This document shows, piece after piece, positions 6,244 to 13,812 of a stretch of DNA of 14,145 bases (positions are counted from its first letter, which is position 1; each line of letters starts with the position of its first letter). Location of the stretch: NCBI GenBank assembly GCA_945901215.1, contig CAMDKE010000025.1, forward strand, positions 1-14,145, in the 5' to 3' direction. The translations under genes and the position numbers were made by a program. The notes under the pieces are model-generated. The model was given only the letters and a program-made list of their open reading frames with translations. It did not search any database and had not been told where the DNA came from. This DNA comes from Comamonas sp. lk. GTDB taxonomy: Bacteria > Pseudomonadota > Gammaproteobacteria > Burkholderiales > Burkholderiaceae_C.

Positions 6244-7560
6244 ATGAACCCTCAAGACCACGCCCCCAATTTGCCAGCAGACGACGTGCTGCGCGTCCCC
6301 TTGCACAACGAGGTTCACGCGCGGCCCCCCGCTAGTTTGCAGTTGCCCACCCTGGTGGTTTTTGTGGCCGTGCTCAATGCCAACGCATCGCGTCAGCAGG
6401 AGTGGGAGCACCTGTGCAAGCTGCCGGGCCAAAGCGAACTCGCGCTGCAAAGCTTGAACGACAATTTTTTGCGCTTGCGCCTGGAGGGCTGTACGGTGAA
6501 GTGGGAGCGCCACACCGAGTTCACCCGCTACTCCATCGTGCAGTTGCTCAGCGCATCGGACTCGGTGCACCGCACGGCCAACCTAGCAGCCGATCTGGCC
6601 GTGCCCGCACAGTGGCTGCGCGCAATCCCGGGCCACACGGTGGCCGCGGTGCAACTGGCCATGGTGCATGGGGATTTGGACAACAGTGCTGCCTGCATGG
6701 AGCAAGCCCAAGAGTGGTTGGGCGGCACTGAGGTGGTGGCCTCTATGCTGGGCAACGGCCATTCGTGTGCGTTTACTGAGTTTCGTATCGGACCCGACGG
6801 CTTTGAGCGCATCCTCGTAGTGGCGCCCTTGGGTACCAGCCCCGCGCGCGCCGGGCGCATATCGCAGCGTCTGCTTGAACTCGAAACTTACCGTCTAATG
6901 GCTTTGCGCGGCCTGCCTGTGGCCAAGCAGCTCGGCCCCCTGCTCGCGCAGGCCGAAGGCGCGCTTGCAGACATTACCGCGCGGCTGGAAGGAAAGTCCG
7001 CGTCCGACCAAGAGCTGCTCGACGATTTGGTGTCCTTGGCCGCACGGGTTGAGCGCAACATTGCCGAGCATAGCTACCGGTTTTCTGCCACCCAGGCTTA
7101 CTACACGTTGGTGGGGCAGCGCATTGCTGAGCTGCGAGAAAAAGTGGTGCCTGGCAGCCCCACGATTGGCGAATTCATGCAGCGCCGCCTCTCACCAGCC
7201 ATTGCAACCGTGGCCGCCACCGCCCAGCGCTTGGCAACCTTGTCCGAGCGCGTCTCGCGCACCAGTGCGCTCTTGCGAACCCGTGTAGACATTGCTACCG
7301 AGCTGCAAAACCAGCAATTGCTGGAAAAGCTCACGCGCGGGCAAGAAATGCAGCTGCGCCTGCAAACCACGGTGGAAGGGTTGTCGATTGCGGCCATTTC
7401 GTATTACGTGGTCAGCCTTTTGTACTACGGCACCAAGGCGCTAAGGGCGGCGGGTTTTGCGGTGGACCCTGATGTTGCTACCGGGCTATTGATGCCGCTG
7501 GTGTTGTGGGGCGTGTGGCGCATGACCCGGCGTATCCACGCGGCATTGCGTTCCAAGTAG
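6244..7560 (+). CDS. DUF3422-family protein, membrane-anchored at the C-terminus
   Basis: A 438-residue protein recognised as DUF3422, a conserved proteobacterial family without an established function. The N-terminal VLRVPLHNEVHARPP (15-29) is the family hallmark. A mixed alpha/beta region (about 30-200) follows, then a long, mainly helical region (about 205-375) with coiled-coil-like heptads (LLELETYRLMAL, LRTRVDIATELQNQQLLEKL). Two hydrophobic segments near the end (about 376-396 and 410-427) should anchor it in the inner membrane with most of the protein in the cytoplasm. The ATG at 6244 is chosen although GGAAGG (6224-6229) is 14 bases away, rather far; a GTG at 6229 in the same frame would add five residues. 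It ends 46 bases before the toxin-antitoxin pair on the same strand. The overall layout suggests a scaffold or sensor, but that is a guess. Confidence 0.86.
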   Translation: MNPQDHAPNLPADDVLRVPLHNEVHARPPASLQLPTLVVFVAVLNANASRQQEWEHLCKLPGQSELALQSLNDNFLRLRLEGCTVKWERHTEFTRYSIVQLLSASDSVHRTANLAADLAVPAQWLRAIPGHTVAAVQLAMVHGDLDNSAACMEQAQEWLGGTEVVASMLGNGHSCAFTEFRIGPDGFERILVVAPLGTSPARAGRISQRLLELETYRLMALRGLPVAKQLGPLLAQAEGALADITARLEGKSASDQELLDDLVSLAARVERNIAEHSYRFSATQAYYTLVGQRIAELREKVVPGSPTIGEFMQRRLSPAIATVAATAQRLATLSERVSRTSALLRTRVDIATELQNQQLLEKLTRGQEMQLRLQTTVEGLSIAAISYYVVSLLYYGTKALRAAGFAVDPDVATGLLMPLVLWGVWRMTRRIHAALRSK

Positions 7561-7577
7561 CGGCGGGCTATTTCCTA

Positions 7578-7610
7578 TTACCCCGGTAAAGTGCTAGCAT
7601 GCCAGCATGC
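7578..7610. promoter_or_regulatory. Operator-like repeats at the start of the vapBC-type operon
   Basis: Two symmetric elements precede and overlap the antitoxin start. TTACC (7578-7582) and GGTAA (7585-7589) form an inverted repeat with a 2-base centre. AGCATGC then occurs twice, at 7596-7602 and 7604-7610, eight bases apart; each contains the palindrome GCATGC and the second includes the start codon. TGCTAGCA (7592-7599) is itself a palindrome. Antitoxins with AbrB-type domains commonly repress their own operons at such sites, so these are good candidates for autoregulation. Confidence 0.45.
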
Positions 7611-7882
7611 AAAAACTGCAAACCAAACTAACTTCGCAAGGCCAGGTCTCGGTGCCTGTTGCCGTGCGCAATTTTTTACACCTGATGCCTGGCTCGGTGC
7701 TGGTGTGGAGTCAGGAGGGTGATCGGATCGTCGTCGATCGTGCCCGGCGCCACAGCACCCAAGAGGTACACACGGCGCTGTTTTCCGATGACCGGCCTGC
7801 GGCCCCGGCCCCGGCCAAAACCTTGGACGCGCTCAAACAGGGTATTCGAGAAAAAATGCGCCGCCGCCATGCTGGCGATTGA
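7607..7882 (+). CDS. AbrB/MazE/SpoVT-type antitoxin (VapB-like)
   Basis: Antitoxin of 91 residues for the PIN toxin encoded next to it. Residues 1-48 match the swapped-hairpin AbrB domain: TKLTSQGQVSVPVAVRNFL from residue 6, then LMPGSVLVW and an IVVDR strand. The C-terminal half (about 49-91) is basic and helical, with KTLDALKQGIREKMRRR at 70-86; in this class that part wraps the toxin and blocks its active site. Its stop codon lies inside the toxin gene (14-base overlap), so translation is probably coupled. No strong ribosome site precedes the ATG at 7607; the sequence there is taken up by repeats that look like an operator. An ATG at 7599 is out of frame. The assignment as antitoxin rests on the domain and the paired gene. 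Confidence 0.88.
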   Translation: MQKLQTKLTSQGQVSVPVAVRNFLHLMPGSVLVWSQEGDRIVVDRARRHSTQEVHTALFSDDRPAAPAPAKTLDALKQGIREKMRRRHAGD

Positions 7883-8249
7883 CACCAACGTGTTGGTGCG
7901 GCTGCTGGCGCGCGATGACGCGGCGCAGGCCCTGGCTGCCGACCAGGCCATTGCCAAGGGTGCCTGGGTGTCGCACTTGGTGCTGGCCGAGGCGATCTGG
8001 GTGCTTGATACGGTGTATGAGCGTACCCCAAAGCAAATGATTGCTGCCCTGGACCTGCTGCTCATCCATGAAACGCTGGTGCTGCAAGACGCCGATGTTG
8101 TGGAGGTCGCGCTGGGTCAATTCCGCACTAAACCGGCCTTGGGCTTTTCGGATTGCCTGGTGCTGGCGATTGCACGCAAAGCCGGTCACACGCCGCTGGC
8201 AACGTTTGACAAGGCGCTGGCCAAGTTGGCCGGGGCGCAAAAACTCTAG
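7869..8249 (+). CDS. PIN-domain toxin ribonuclease (VapC-like)
   Basis: Predicted metal-dependent RNase of 126 residues, the toxic half of a type II toxin-antitoxin pair; VapC enzymes usually cut tRNA or rRNA loops. All acidic PIN positions are intact: D5 in AIDTNVLVRLL, E41 in LVLAEAIWVL, D95 in GFSDCLVL, and D114 in TFDKALAKL, so it should be active. The ATG at 7869 gives the standard PIN N-terminus and overlaps the antitoxin gene by 14 bases; the open frame extends further upstream but only as antisense-like reading through the antitoxin. It has no obvious ribosome site of its own, consistent with coupling. The gene converges on dctM, whose stop lies 49 bases away. The RNA target cannot be read from sequence. 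Confidence 0.9.
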   Translation: MLAIDTNVLVRLLARDDAAQALAADQAIAKGAWVSHLVLAEAIWVLDTVYERTPKQMIAALDLLLIHETLVLQDADVVEVALGQFRTKPALGFSDCLVLAIARKAGHTPLATFDKALAKLAGAQKL

Positions 8250-8269
8250 AGATTTTGGCGCGGCGCCAA
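8236..8269. terminator. Nested inverted repeats between convergent vapC-like and dctM genes
   Basis: TTGGCGC (8255-8261) and GCGCCAA (8263-8269) are perfect complements around one base. Just before them, CTCTAGAG (8244-8251) is a palindrome flanked by A-rich and T-rich tracts, and GCGCAAAA (8236-8243) can pair imperfectly with TTTTGGCGC (8253-8261). The A-tract/T-tract symmetry suits a two-way terminator for convergent genes, but the central loop is tight and the T-run is short. Confidence 0.35.
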
Positions 8270-8297
8270 GTTGCCGACGCACGCAGGTCTGTACTTT

Positions 8298-9596
8298 CTA
8301 GTGCGCGCCGTAGCCCATGGTGTGCGGCAGCCAGAGCACGATTTGCGGGAAAAACGTCATGGCCAGCAGCAGGGCCAGCAGCATGAGCAAAAAGGGCCAA
8401 CCCTCGCGCACCATGTCGCCAATCGGAATGCCGGTGAGCGCCTTGGTGACAAACAGCAGCATGCCAAAAGGCGGGTGGATCAGGCCGATCATCATGTTCA
8501 GTACCACCAGCACGCCAAAGTGCACCAGGTCCACGCCCAGCAGGCGCGCTGCGGGCAGCAGCATGGGCACAAACACCAGCAGCAGCACCGACACGTCCAA
8601 AAAGCATCCCAGCACCAAAAACAGCAGGTTGACCAGCAGCAAAAACTGAATCTGCGACAACTGCATGCCCGCCACCCACTGCGCCATCGCCTGGGGCACG
8701 CCTTCGGCGGTGAGCGCGTAATTGAGCATGAAGGAGCCGGCCAAAATCAGCGTGATGACTGCGCTGCCCCGCGCCGACTCCAGCACCACGGCCCAAAAAC
8801 TGCGCCAGCTTAAAGCGCGAAACACTAGCGTGGAGAGCAGCAGCGCATGCAGCGCCGCCACCGCTGCTGCCTCGGTGGGCGTGAAGGCGCCCGAATAAAT
8901 GCCGCCCAGCAAAACAATCGGCATGGACACTGGCAGGGCGCCACGAAAGGCCAGAGTGGCCCATTCGGACCGTGGCACCGGTGTCTCGCGCGGCATGTTG
9001 CGCCGCACCGCAATCCAGTGCACCACCAGCATCATTAAACCGGCCATCAAAACCCCGGGCACCACGCCGCCCAAAAACAGCGCCCCTACCGAGGTGCCAG
9101 AGACCATGGCGTAAATCACCATCGGAATCGAGGGCGGGATGATGGGCCCCAGTGTGGCGCTGGCCACCACCACTGCCCCGGCAAAGCCAGGCGAATACTC
9201 GGGCTTTTTCAGCATTTGGCGGATGGTGACCAGGCCGGGGCCGGCGGCGTCTGCAATGGCGCTGCCGCTCATGCCCGAGAAGATGACGCTGACCAAGATA
9301 TCCACCTGCGCCAGCCCGCCGCGCATCCGGCCCACCAAAATGCGGCAAAAGTCAAAAATGCGTTCACTGACCGTGCCTGCGTTCATCAGGTTGGCGGCAA
9401 ACACAAACAGCGGCACGGCCAGCAGCACGTAGCTGTTGTACAGGCCGTTGCTCACCTGTTCGGCCGCCAGCCCCAGGTCCTGGTGCGTGGCCAGCAGGTA
9501 GCCAATGCCAGCGGCCAGCATGCCAAAGCCAATGGGCATGCGCAGCAAAAGCGCGGCTACCAGCACGCCCGCTAGCACGAGCAGGCCCGAACTCAT
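8298..9596 (-). CDS. dctM: TRAP transporter large permease subunit, DctM family
   Basis: The channel-forming subunit of a tripartite ATP-independent periplasmic transporter, which moves an organic acid or similar solute inward using the sodium or proton gradient. The protein has 432 residues, usual for DctM, and is almost wholly hydrophobic with about a dozen membrane segments. Family motifs are SGMSGSAIADAAGPG (107-121), LGPIIPPSIPMVIY (149-162), GGIYSGAFTPTEAAAVA (231-247) and LIHPPFGMLLFV (372-383). The ATG at 9596 is preceded by TGAGG and gives the normal N-terminus; an upstream in-frame start at 9653 would overlap dctQ and add 19 non-hydrophobic residues. It is the last gene of a dctP-dctQ-dctM operon, 10 bases after dctQ. 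Assignment to the family is firm; the solute depends on dctP. Confidence 0.94.
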   Translation of the reverse strand: MSSGLLVLAGVLVAALLLRMPIGFGMLAAGIGYLLATHQDLGLAAEQVSNGLYNSYVLLAVPLFVFAANLMNAGTVSERIFDFCRILVGRMRGGLAQVDILVSVIFSGMSGSAIADAAGPGLVTIRQMLKKPEYSPGFAGAVVVASATLGPIIPPSIPMVIYAMVSGTSVGALFLGGVVPGVLMAGLMMLVVHWIAVRRNMPRETPVPRSEWATLAFRGALPVSMPIVLLGGIYSGAFTPTEAAAVAALHALLLSTLVFRALSWRSFWAVVLESARGSAVITLILAGSFMLNYALTAEGVPQAMAQWVAGMQLSQIQFLLLVNLLFLVLGCFLDVSVLLLVFVPMLLPAARLLGVDLVHFGVLVVLNMMIGLIHPPFGMLLFVTKALTGIPIGDMVREGWPFLLMLLALLLAMTFFPQIVLWLPHTMGYGAH

Positions 9597-9606
9597 GGCG
9601 CGGGCC

Positions 9607-10137
9607 TCACAGGCGCAACTCCGAGTCCAGGCCGCGCCCCTGCACCGCCTCAATGGTCGCCCAGGCGCAGCGCAGTACTAACGCCAGCAGCAGCATCACG
9701 AAGGGCAGGTAAATCCACATAAATGACACGCCCAGCACCGGCGAGCCTTCGCGACCCATGAAGTGCACGTAGTCCCAGCTCGCGGGCAGGGCCGCAGCGG
9801 CCAGACCGCCGACCAGCAGATTGCCCAGGATGCGCATGGCCTGGCGGGTGCGGCGGCTGGCACGGTTCCACAGCAGGTCAAAAACCACATGCTCGCGCTC
9901 GGGCACCACCCAGGCGGCGGTCCACAAAATCACCCACAGGTAAAGGATGACGGCGGCCTCGTCGGTCCAGGCCAGTGGCTTATTGAAACCAAAGCGGGCG
10001 GTGATCTGAACGATGAACACGCCAAACAAGGCCAGAAACAGCAGGCCGGACACCGCCTGCGTGCCGCCACGCCAAGCCTTGGTCAGGCGCTGGCGCCAGG
10101 GCTTGGACGGCGCCACTTCGGCGTTGGGCCTTGGCAT
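9607..10137 (-). CDS. dctQ: TRAP transporter small permease subunit, DctQ family
   Basis: Four-helix inner-membrane partner of DctM. The 176-residue protein has a basic cytoplasmic N-terminus (1-26) and four hydrophobic stretches at about 28-46, 61-78, 101-119 and 137-157. The segment RFGFNKPLAWTDEAAVILYLW (from residue 48) matches the conserved DctQ region with Trp and an acidic pair entering the second helix, and PEREHVVFDLLW (79-90) matches the usual loop after it. It starts six bases after the dctP stop and ends ten bases before dctM, so the three are almost certainly one transcript. DctQ sequences diverge strongly, and position in the operon supports the call as much as the motif. Confidence 0.92.
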   Translation of the reverse strand: MPRPNAEVAPSKPWRQRLTKAWRGGTQAVSGLLFLALFGVFIVQITARFGFNKPLAWTDEAAVILYLWVILWTAAWVVPEREHVVFDLLWNRASRRTRQAMRILGNLLVGGLAAAALPASWDYVHFMGREGSPVLGVSFMWIYLPFVMLLLALVLRCAWATIEAVQGRGLDSELRL

Positions 10138-10143
10138 GCGGTG

Positions 10144-11157
10144 TCAGCGTACCGCGTTGATCCGCTCGACCAGACCAGGGGGCCAGGCTTTGGCGTAGTC
10201 CGAGTTTTGGTAGCGCAGTTGCACCGCCTTGTGAAAGGCATCCAGGTCGGGTGTAGTGACTTGCAGGCCTTCTTTGCGGAAGAAGTCCAGCAATTGGGAC
10301 TCTTCCTTGATGCGGTTCTCGTTGTTGTACTGGGCCGCGGCCTGGGCGGCGGCCATTACCTTTTGGCGTTGGGCCGGCGTCAGGGCGGCCAGGCTTTTGT
10401 TGGCGATAGTGATAAACAGGCTGTCAACCAGGTGGCTGGTGAGCACGATTTGCTTGGTCACCTCGTAAAACTTGGCTGCGCGCACCGAAGGCAGTGGGTT
10501 GTCCTGGCCGTCGATGGTGCCGGTTTTCAGGCCCAGATAGACCTCGCCGAAGGCCAGCGGCGTGGCGGTGGCGCCCAGGGCCTCGCCCAAAAACAGCCAT
10601 TCCTTGGAACCGGGCATGCGCAGCTTGACGCCCTTGAGGTCGGCCGGCGTCTGGACCTTGCGCACCTCGCGCAGGTTGAGCTGGCGCGTGCCCAGGTAGG
10701 CGGTGGCCAGGGGCGTGACGTCCATTTTGTCGGCCACGGCCTTGAACATTTCCGTGCCAATGGGGCCTTGGAATATCTTTTGCTGCTGCGCCGGGTCGCG
10801 CACCATATAGCCGGCGGTAAACACCGAGAAGTCGGGTACGAACTTGGCGATATCAAAGGCCGACAGCGTGGCCAGTTCCAGGTTGCCGCGCGCCATGGCC
10901 GCCGACTCGGCGCCTTGTTTGAACAGCGTGGCGTTGAGGTTGATTTGCACGTCAAATTCACCAGGCGCGCTTTTGTCCAGGCTGTCCTTGAACACGGTCC
11001 ACATCTTGGCGTGCCAGTCGTCGGGCACCGCCGGGCTGGAGATACGCAGCACGGTTTTGCTTTGTGCCAGCGCGCTCAGGCTGCTCGCACCGAGTGCGGC
11101 ACAAGCGCCTAACAGGCGGCGTCGGCTCAGGGCGGATGTGCTGGCGTGGGGCTTCAT
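10144..11157 (-). CDS. dctP: TRAP transporter periplasmic solute-binding protein, DctP family, with Tat-like signal
   Basis: Captures the solute in the periplasm and hands it to DctQM. The 337-residue precursor begins with SRRRLLG (11-17), a twin-arginine motif, then a short hydrophobic stretch and a likely cut after SALA (28-31). The mature part follows the DctP plan: VKLRMPG with R180, the arginine that binds the solute carboxylate in characterised members, then TPLAFGEVYLGLKTGTIDGQ (199-218) and the QDNP turn (218-221). Most DctP proteins use the Sec route, so the Tat-like signal is a little unusual. GGAG lies eight bases upstream of the ATG at 11157. The gene is 48 bases below the glnD stop on the same strand. 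An acidic solute is likely because of R180; the exact one is unknown. Confidence 0.93.
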   Translation of the reverse strand: MKPHASTSALSRRRLLGACAALGASSLSALAQSKTVLRISSPAVPDDWHAKMWTVFKDSLDKSAPGEFDVQINLNATLFKQGAESAAMARGNLELATLSAFDIAKFVPDFSVFTAGYMVRDPAQQQKIFQGPIGTEMFKAVADKMDVTPLATAYLGTRQLNLREVRKVQTPADLKGVKLRMPGSKEWLFLGEALGATATPLAFGEVYLGLKTGTIDGQDNPLPSVRAAKFYEVTKQIVLTSHLVDSLFITIANKSLAALTPAQRQKVMAAAQAAAQYNNENRIKEESQLLDFFRKEGLQVTTPDLDAFHKAVQLRYQNSDYAKAWPPGLVERINAVR

Positions 11158-11205
11158 TCGGTGTCTCCGGTTCGGTGGTGGCTTGCTTGGGGCGCCGGTA
11201 TTGTG

Positions 11206-13788
11206 TCAGGACGCCAGCGATTCCAGCAGCTCGGTTTCGATGTCAATCTGTGTCTTGTTATGTTGAAGCTGGACGCCGTGGATTAAGAACGTGTCTTCCA
11301 CCCGTTCGCCCAGCGTGGTGACCTTGGCCAGTTGCACTTCAATGCAGTGGCGCGCCAGCACCCGTGCCACCGAATACAGAAGGCCCGGACGGTCGCTAGC
11401 GGAAATGTTAAGGAGCCAGTTTTGCGCCTTTTCATCGGGTCGAAGGGTGACGCGCGGCGCAATCGGAAAACTCTTGACCCGCCGCGAGATACGCCCTTTG
11501 GATGGCTGGGGCAGCGGCCCCGCAGTGGCGATGGCCAGAGCCAGCTCGGTCTCTAGCATGCTGGTCAGCGCCTGGTAGTGTTCCTCCATGCCAGCGGAAG
11601 TAACCACCTCAAAGGTGTCGAGCGCATACCCGCGCTGGGTGGTGTGTACGCGGGCGTCCACGATGCTGAACGAGGCTTGGTCAAAGTAGCCGCAAATGCG
11701 GGCAAACAAGTCCGGCTGGTCCGGGGTGTAGACCAGTACTTGCAAGCCTTCGCCAAGGGTGGAGCGGCGTGCTCGTACCACAGGCGTTGTGGTTTGCACA
11801 TGGCGTGACAGTTGTTTGGCGTGCCAGGCAATGTCACCAGCCTCGTGGCGCATGAAGTAACTCACATCCAGCGTATCCCACAGTGCCTTGTGCGCTTCAA
11901 ACGGCAGGCTGTACAGGGCAAGGTTGACCAGCGCTTCGCGTTTGCGCGCCTCCACTTCGGCGTCGGCGTCGGGCGCCCGACCGCCCAGCACCCGCATGGT
12001 GTAACGGTACAGGTCTTCGAGTAACTTGCCCTTCCAAGCGTTCCAGACTTTGGGCGAGGTGCCGCGTATGTCGGCCACCGTGAGCAAGTAAAGCGCGGTC
12101 AGATTGCGCTCATTGCCCACGCGCTGGGCAAACTTGGCAATCACCGCGCTGTCGCTGAGGTCCGACTTTTGCGCAATCCGACTCATGGTCAGGTGCTCGG
12201 CCACCAAGAACTCGATGAGCGCCGTGTCGTCGGCCTCGATGTCGTGTTGTTTGCAAAAGCGCCGCGCCTCCACACAACCCAGCTCGGAGTGGTCGCCGCC
12301 GCGCCCCTTGGCAATATCGTGAAACAGCGCGGCCACGTACAGCAGCCAGGGCTTGTCCCAGCCCGAGGCCAGTTGCGAGCAAAACGGGTATTCGTGTGCG
12401 TGCTCCACAATAAAAAAACGCCGCACATTGCGCAGCACCGTCAGGATGTGCTGGTCCACCGTGTACACATGAAACAAGTCGTGCTGCATCTGCCCGACGA
12501 TCCGCCTAAACACCCACAGGTAGCGCCCCAGCACCGAGGTCTGGTTCATCAGCCGCATGGCGTGGGTGATGCCGCCAGGCTGCATCAGGATGGCGCGAAA
12601 AGTGGCGCGGTTCACCGGATCGCGGCGAAAGGCGGCGTCCATCAGGCCGCGCGCGTTGTACAGCGCACGCAGTGTGCGGGCTGAGAGGCCTTTGACGCCT
12701 ACCGTGGTTTGGTAGACCAAAAACGTTTCCAAAATCGCGTGTGGCTGGCGCTGGTACACGTCGTCGCTGGCCACGTCGAGCATGCCGGCTTTGTCGTTGA
12801 AATGTTGGTTGATCGGGCGCAAGGTGTGCGTGGAGGGGTTGAGCCGCTCCGCGATATTCATCAGCAAAATCTGGTTGAGTTGGGTGACCGCCTTGGCTGC
12901 CCAGTAGTAGCGCTTCATCAGGCGCTCACTGGCGCGCACCAAAGCCCGTGCGCCAGTGGGTGCGGTATAGCCAAAGGCCTCTGCTACCGGTGTTTGCAGG
13001 TCAAAGACCAGCCGGTCTTCGCGCCGCTTGGCGATCAGATGCAAGCGGGCGCGAATTAAAAACAGCAGCGACTCGTTGCGCCGGATTTGTGCAATCTCGA
13101 AGTCGGTGGCCAGCCCGTTATGCGCCAGTTCGGTCCAATTCCAGCCCAAATGTGCCGCCCGGGCCACCCACAAAACCGCTTGCAGGTCTCGGATGCCGCC
13201 GGGCGACTCCTTGCAATTGGGCTCCAGGGAGTAGGGGGTGTCCTCGAACTTGGTGTGGCGCTGGCGCAGCTCTAGTGTCTTGGCAACAAAAAAGGCCTGG
13301 GGGTCCAGGGCGGCAAAGAACTCAGTTTTAAAGCGCTTAACCAGTAATGCGTCACCCGTCAGGAAGCGGCACTCTAAGAGCGCGGTTTGCACGGTCACGT
13401 CCTTGCTGGCTTCGTTCACGCATTCCTGAACGGTGCGCACACTCGAGCCGATTTCAAGCCCGGCATCCCAGCAGTTGCCAATAAACTGCTCGATGCGCTT
13501 GGGCAGGCCGGGGTCTCCATCCAGTTGGTCCGGAAGGAGCACCAAGACGTCCACGTCGGAGTAGGGGAAAAGTTCTGCGCGGCCGTAGCCGCCGACGGCG
13601 ATCAAGGCGCACGGCGCATCCAGCTTGGCTTGCTCCCATAGGGTGGCCAATAAGGCATCGGTCAGGGCCGAAAGCTCGCGCAACAACTTGTGGACGCCGC
13701 GTGGCCGAAATCCGGGTGCCAACAAACCTTGCAGGAGCTGCGCCTTTTGCGCCCGGTAGGCGGTGCGCAGCACCTGGAGCTCGGTCAT
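11206..13788 (-). CDS. glnD: Bifunctional [protein-PII] uridylyltransferase / uridylyl-removing enzyme
   Basis: Cytoplasmic nitrogen sensor: it adds UMP to PII proteins (GlnB/GlnK) when glutamine is low and removes it when glutamine is high, so setting glutamine synthetase activity and Ntr expression. The 860 residues match the usual GlnD length. The nucleotidyltransferase motif is GGYGRAELFPYSDVD (66-80), with metal ligands D78 and D80. The HD hydrolase domain carries ALFHDIAKGRGGDHSELG with H490-D491. Two ACT domains close the protein: VLVYTPDQPDLF (from 684) and WLLNISASDRPGLLY (from 791), the glutamine-sensing part. The ATG at 13788 has no clear ribosome site, but the TYRAQK-like N-terminus (AYRAQK, 10-15) is normal for the family. 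It follows map after 24 bases, a common proteobacterial order. Confidence 0.97.
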   Translation of the reverse strand: MTELQVLRTAYRAQKAQLLQGLLAPGFRPRGVHKLLRELSALTDALLATLWEQAKLDAPCALIAVGGYGRAELFPYSDVDVLVLLPDQLDGDPGLPKRIEQFIGNCWDAGLEIGSSVRTVQECVNEASKDVTVQTALLECRFLTGDALLVKRFKTEFFAALDPQAFFVAKTLELRQRHTKFEDTPYSLEPNCKESPGGIRDLQAVLWVARAAHLGWNWTELAHNGLATDFEIAQIRRNESLLFLIRARLHLIAKRREDRLVFDLQTPVAEAFGYTAPTGARALVRASERLMKRYYWAAKAVTQLNQILLMNIAERLNPSTHTLRPINQHFNDKAGMLDVASDDVYQRQPHAILETFLVYQTTVGVKGLSARTLRALYNARGLMDAAFRRDPVNRATFRAILMQPGGITHAMRLMNQTSVLGRYLWVFRRIVGQMQHDLFHVYTVDQHILTVLRNVRRFFIVEHAHEYPFCSQLASGWDKPWLLYVAALFHDIAKGRGGDHSELGCVEARRFCKQHDIEADDTALIEFLVAEHLTMSRIAQKSDLSDSAVIAKFAQRVGNERNLTALYLLTVADIRGTSPKVWNAWKGKLLEDLYRYTMRVLGGRAPDADAEVEARKREALVNLALYSLPFEAHKALWDTLDVSYFMRHEAGDIAWHAKQLSRHVQTTTPVVRARRSTLGEGLQVLVYTPDQPDLFARICGYFDQASFSIVDARVHTTQRGYALDTFEVVTSAGMEEHYQALTSMLETELALAIATAGPLPQPSKGRISRRVKSFPIAPRVTLRPDEKAQNWLLNISASDRPGLLYSVARVLARHCIEVQLAKVTTLGERVEDTFLIHGVQLQHNKTQIDIETELLESLAS

Positions 13789-13812
13789 GTACGCGGGTGC
13801 GGGCGCAAGGGT

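Noticed and set aside
8128..9348. 406-codon minus-strand open frame in another frame of dctM
   Set aside because: The dctM frame shows all family motifs; this one is a low-complexity Ala/Gly/Arg/His reading and overlaps the vapC-like gene end.
9763..11112. 449-codon plus-strand open frame opposite dctP and dctQ
   Set aside because: It lies antisense to two well-supported genes, is rich in Gly, His, Gln and Arg with no family resemblance, and long antisense frames are expected in DNA this GC-rich.
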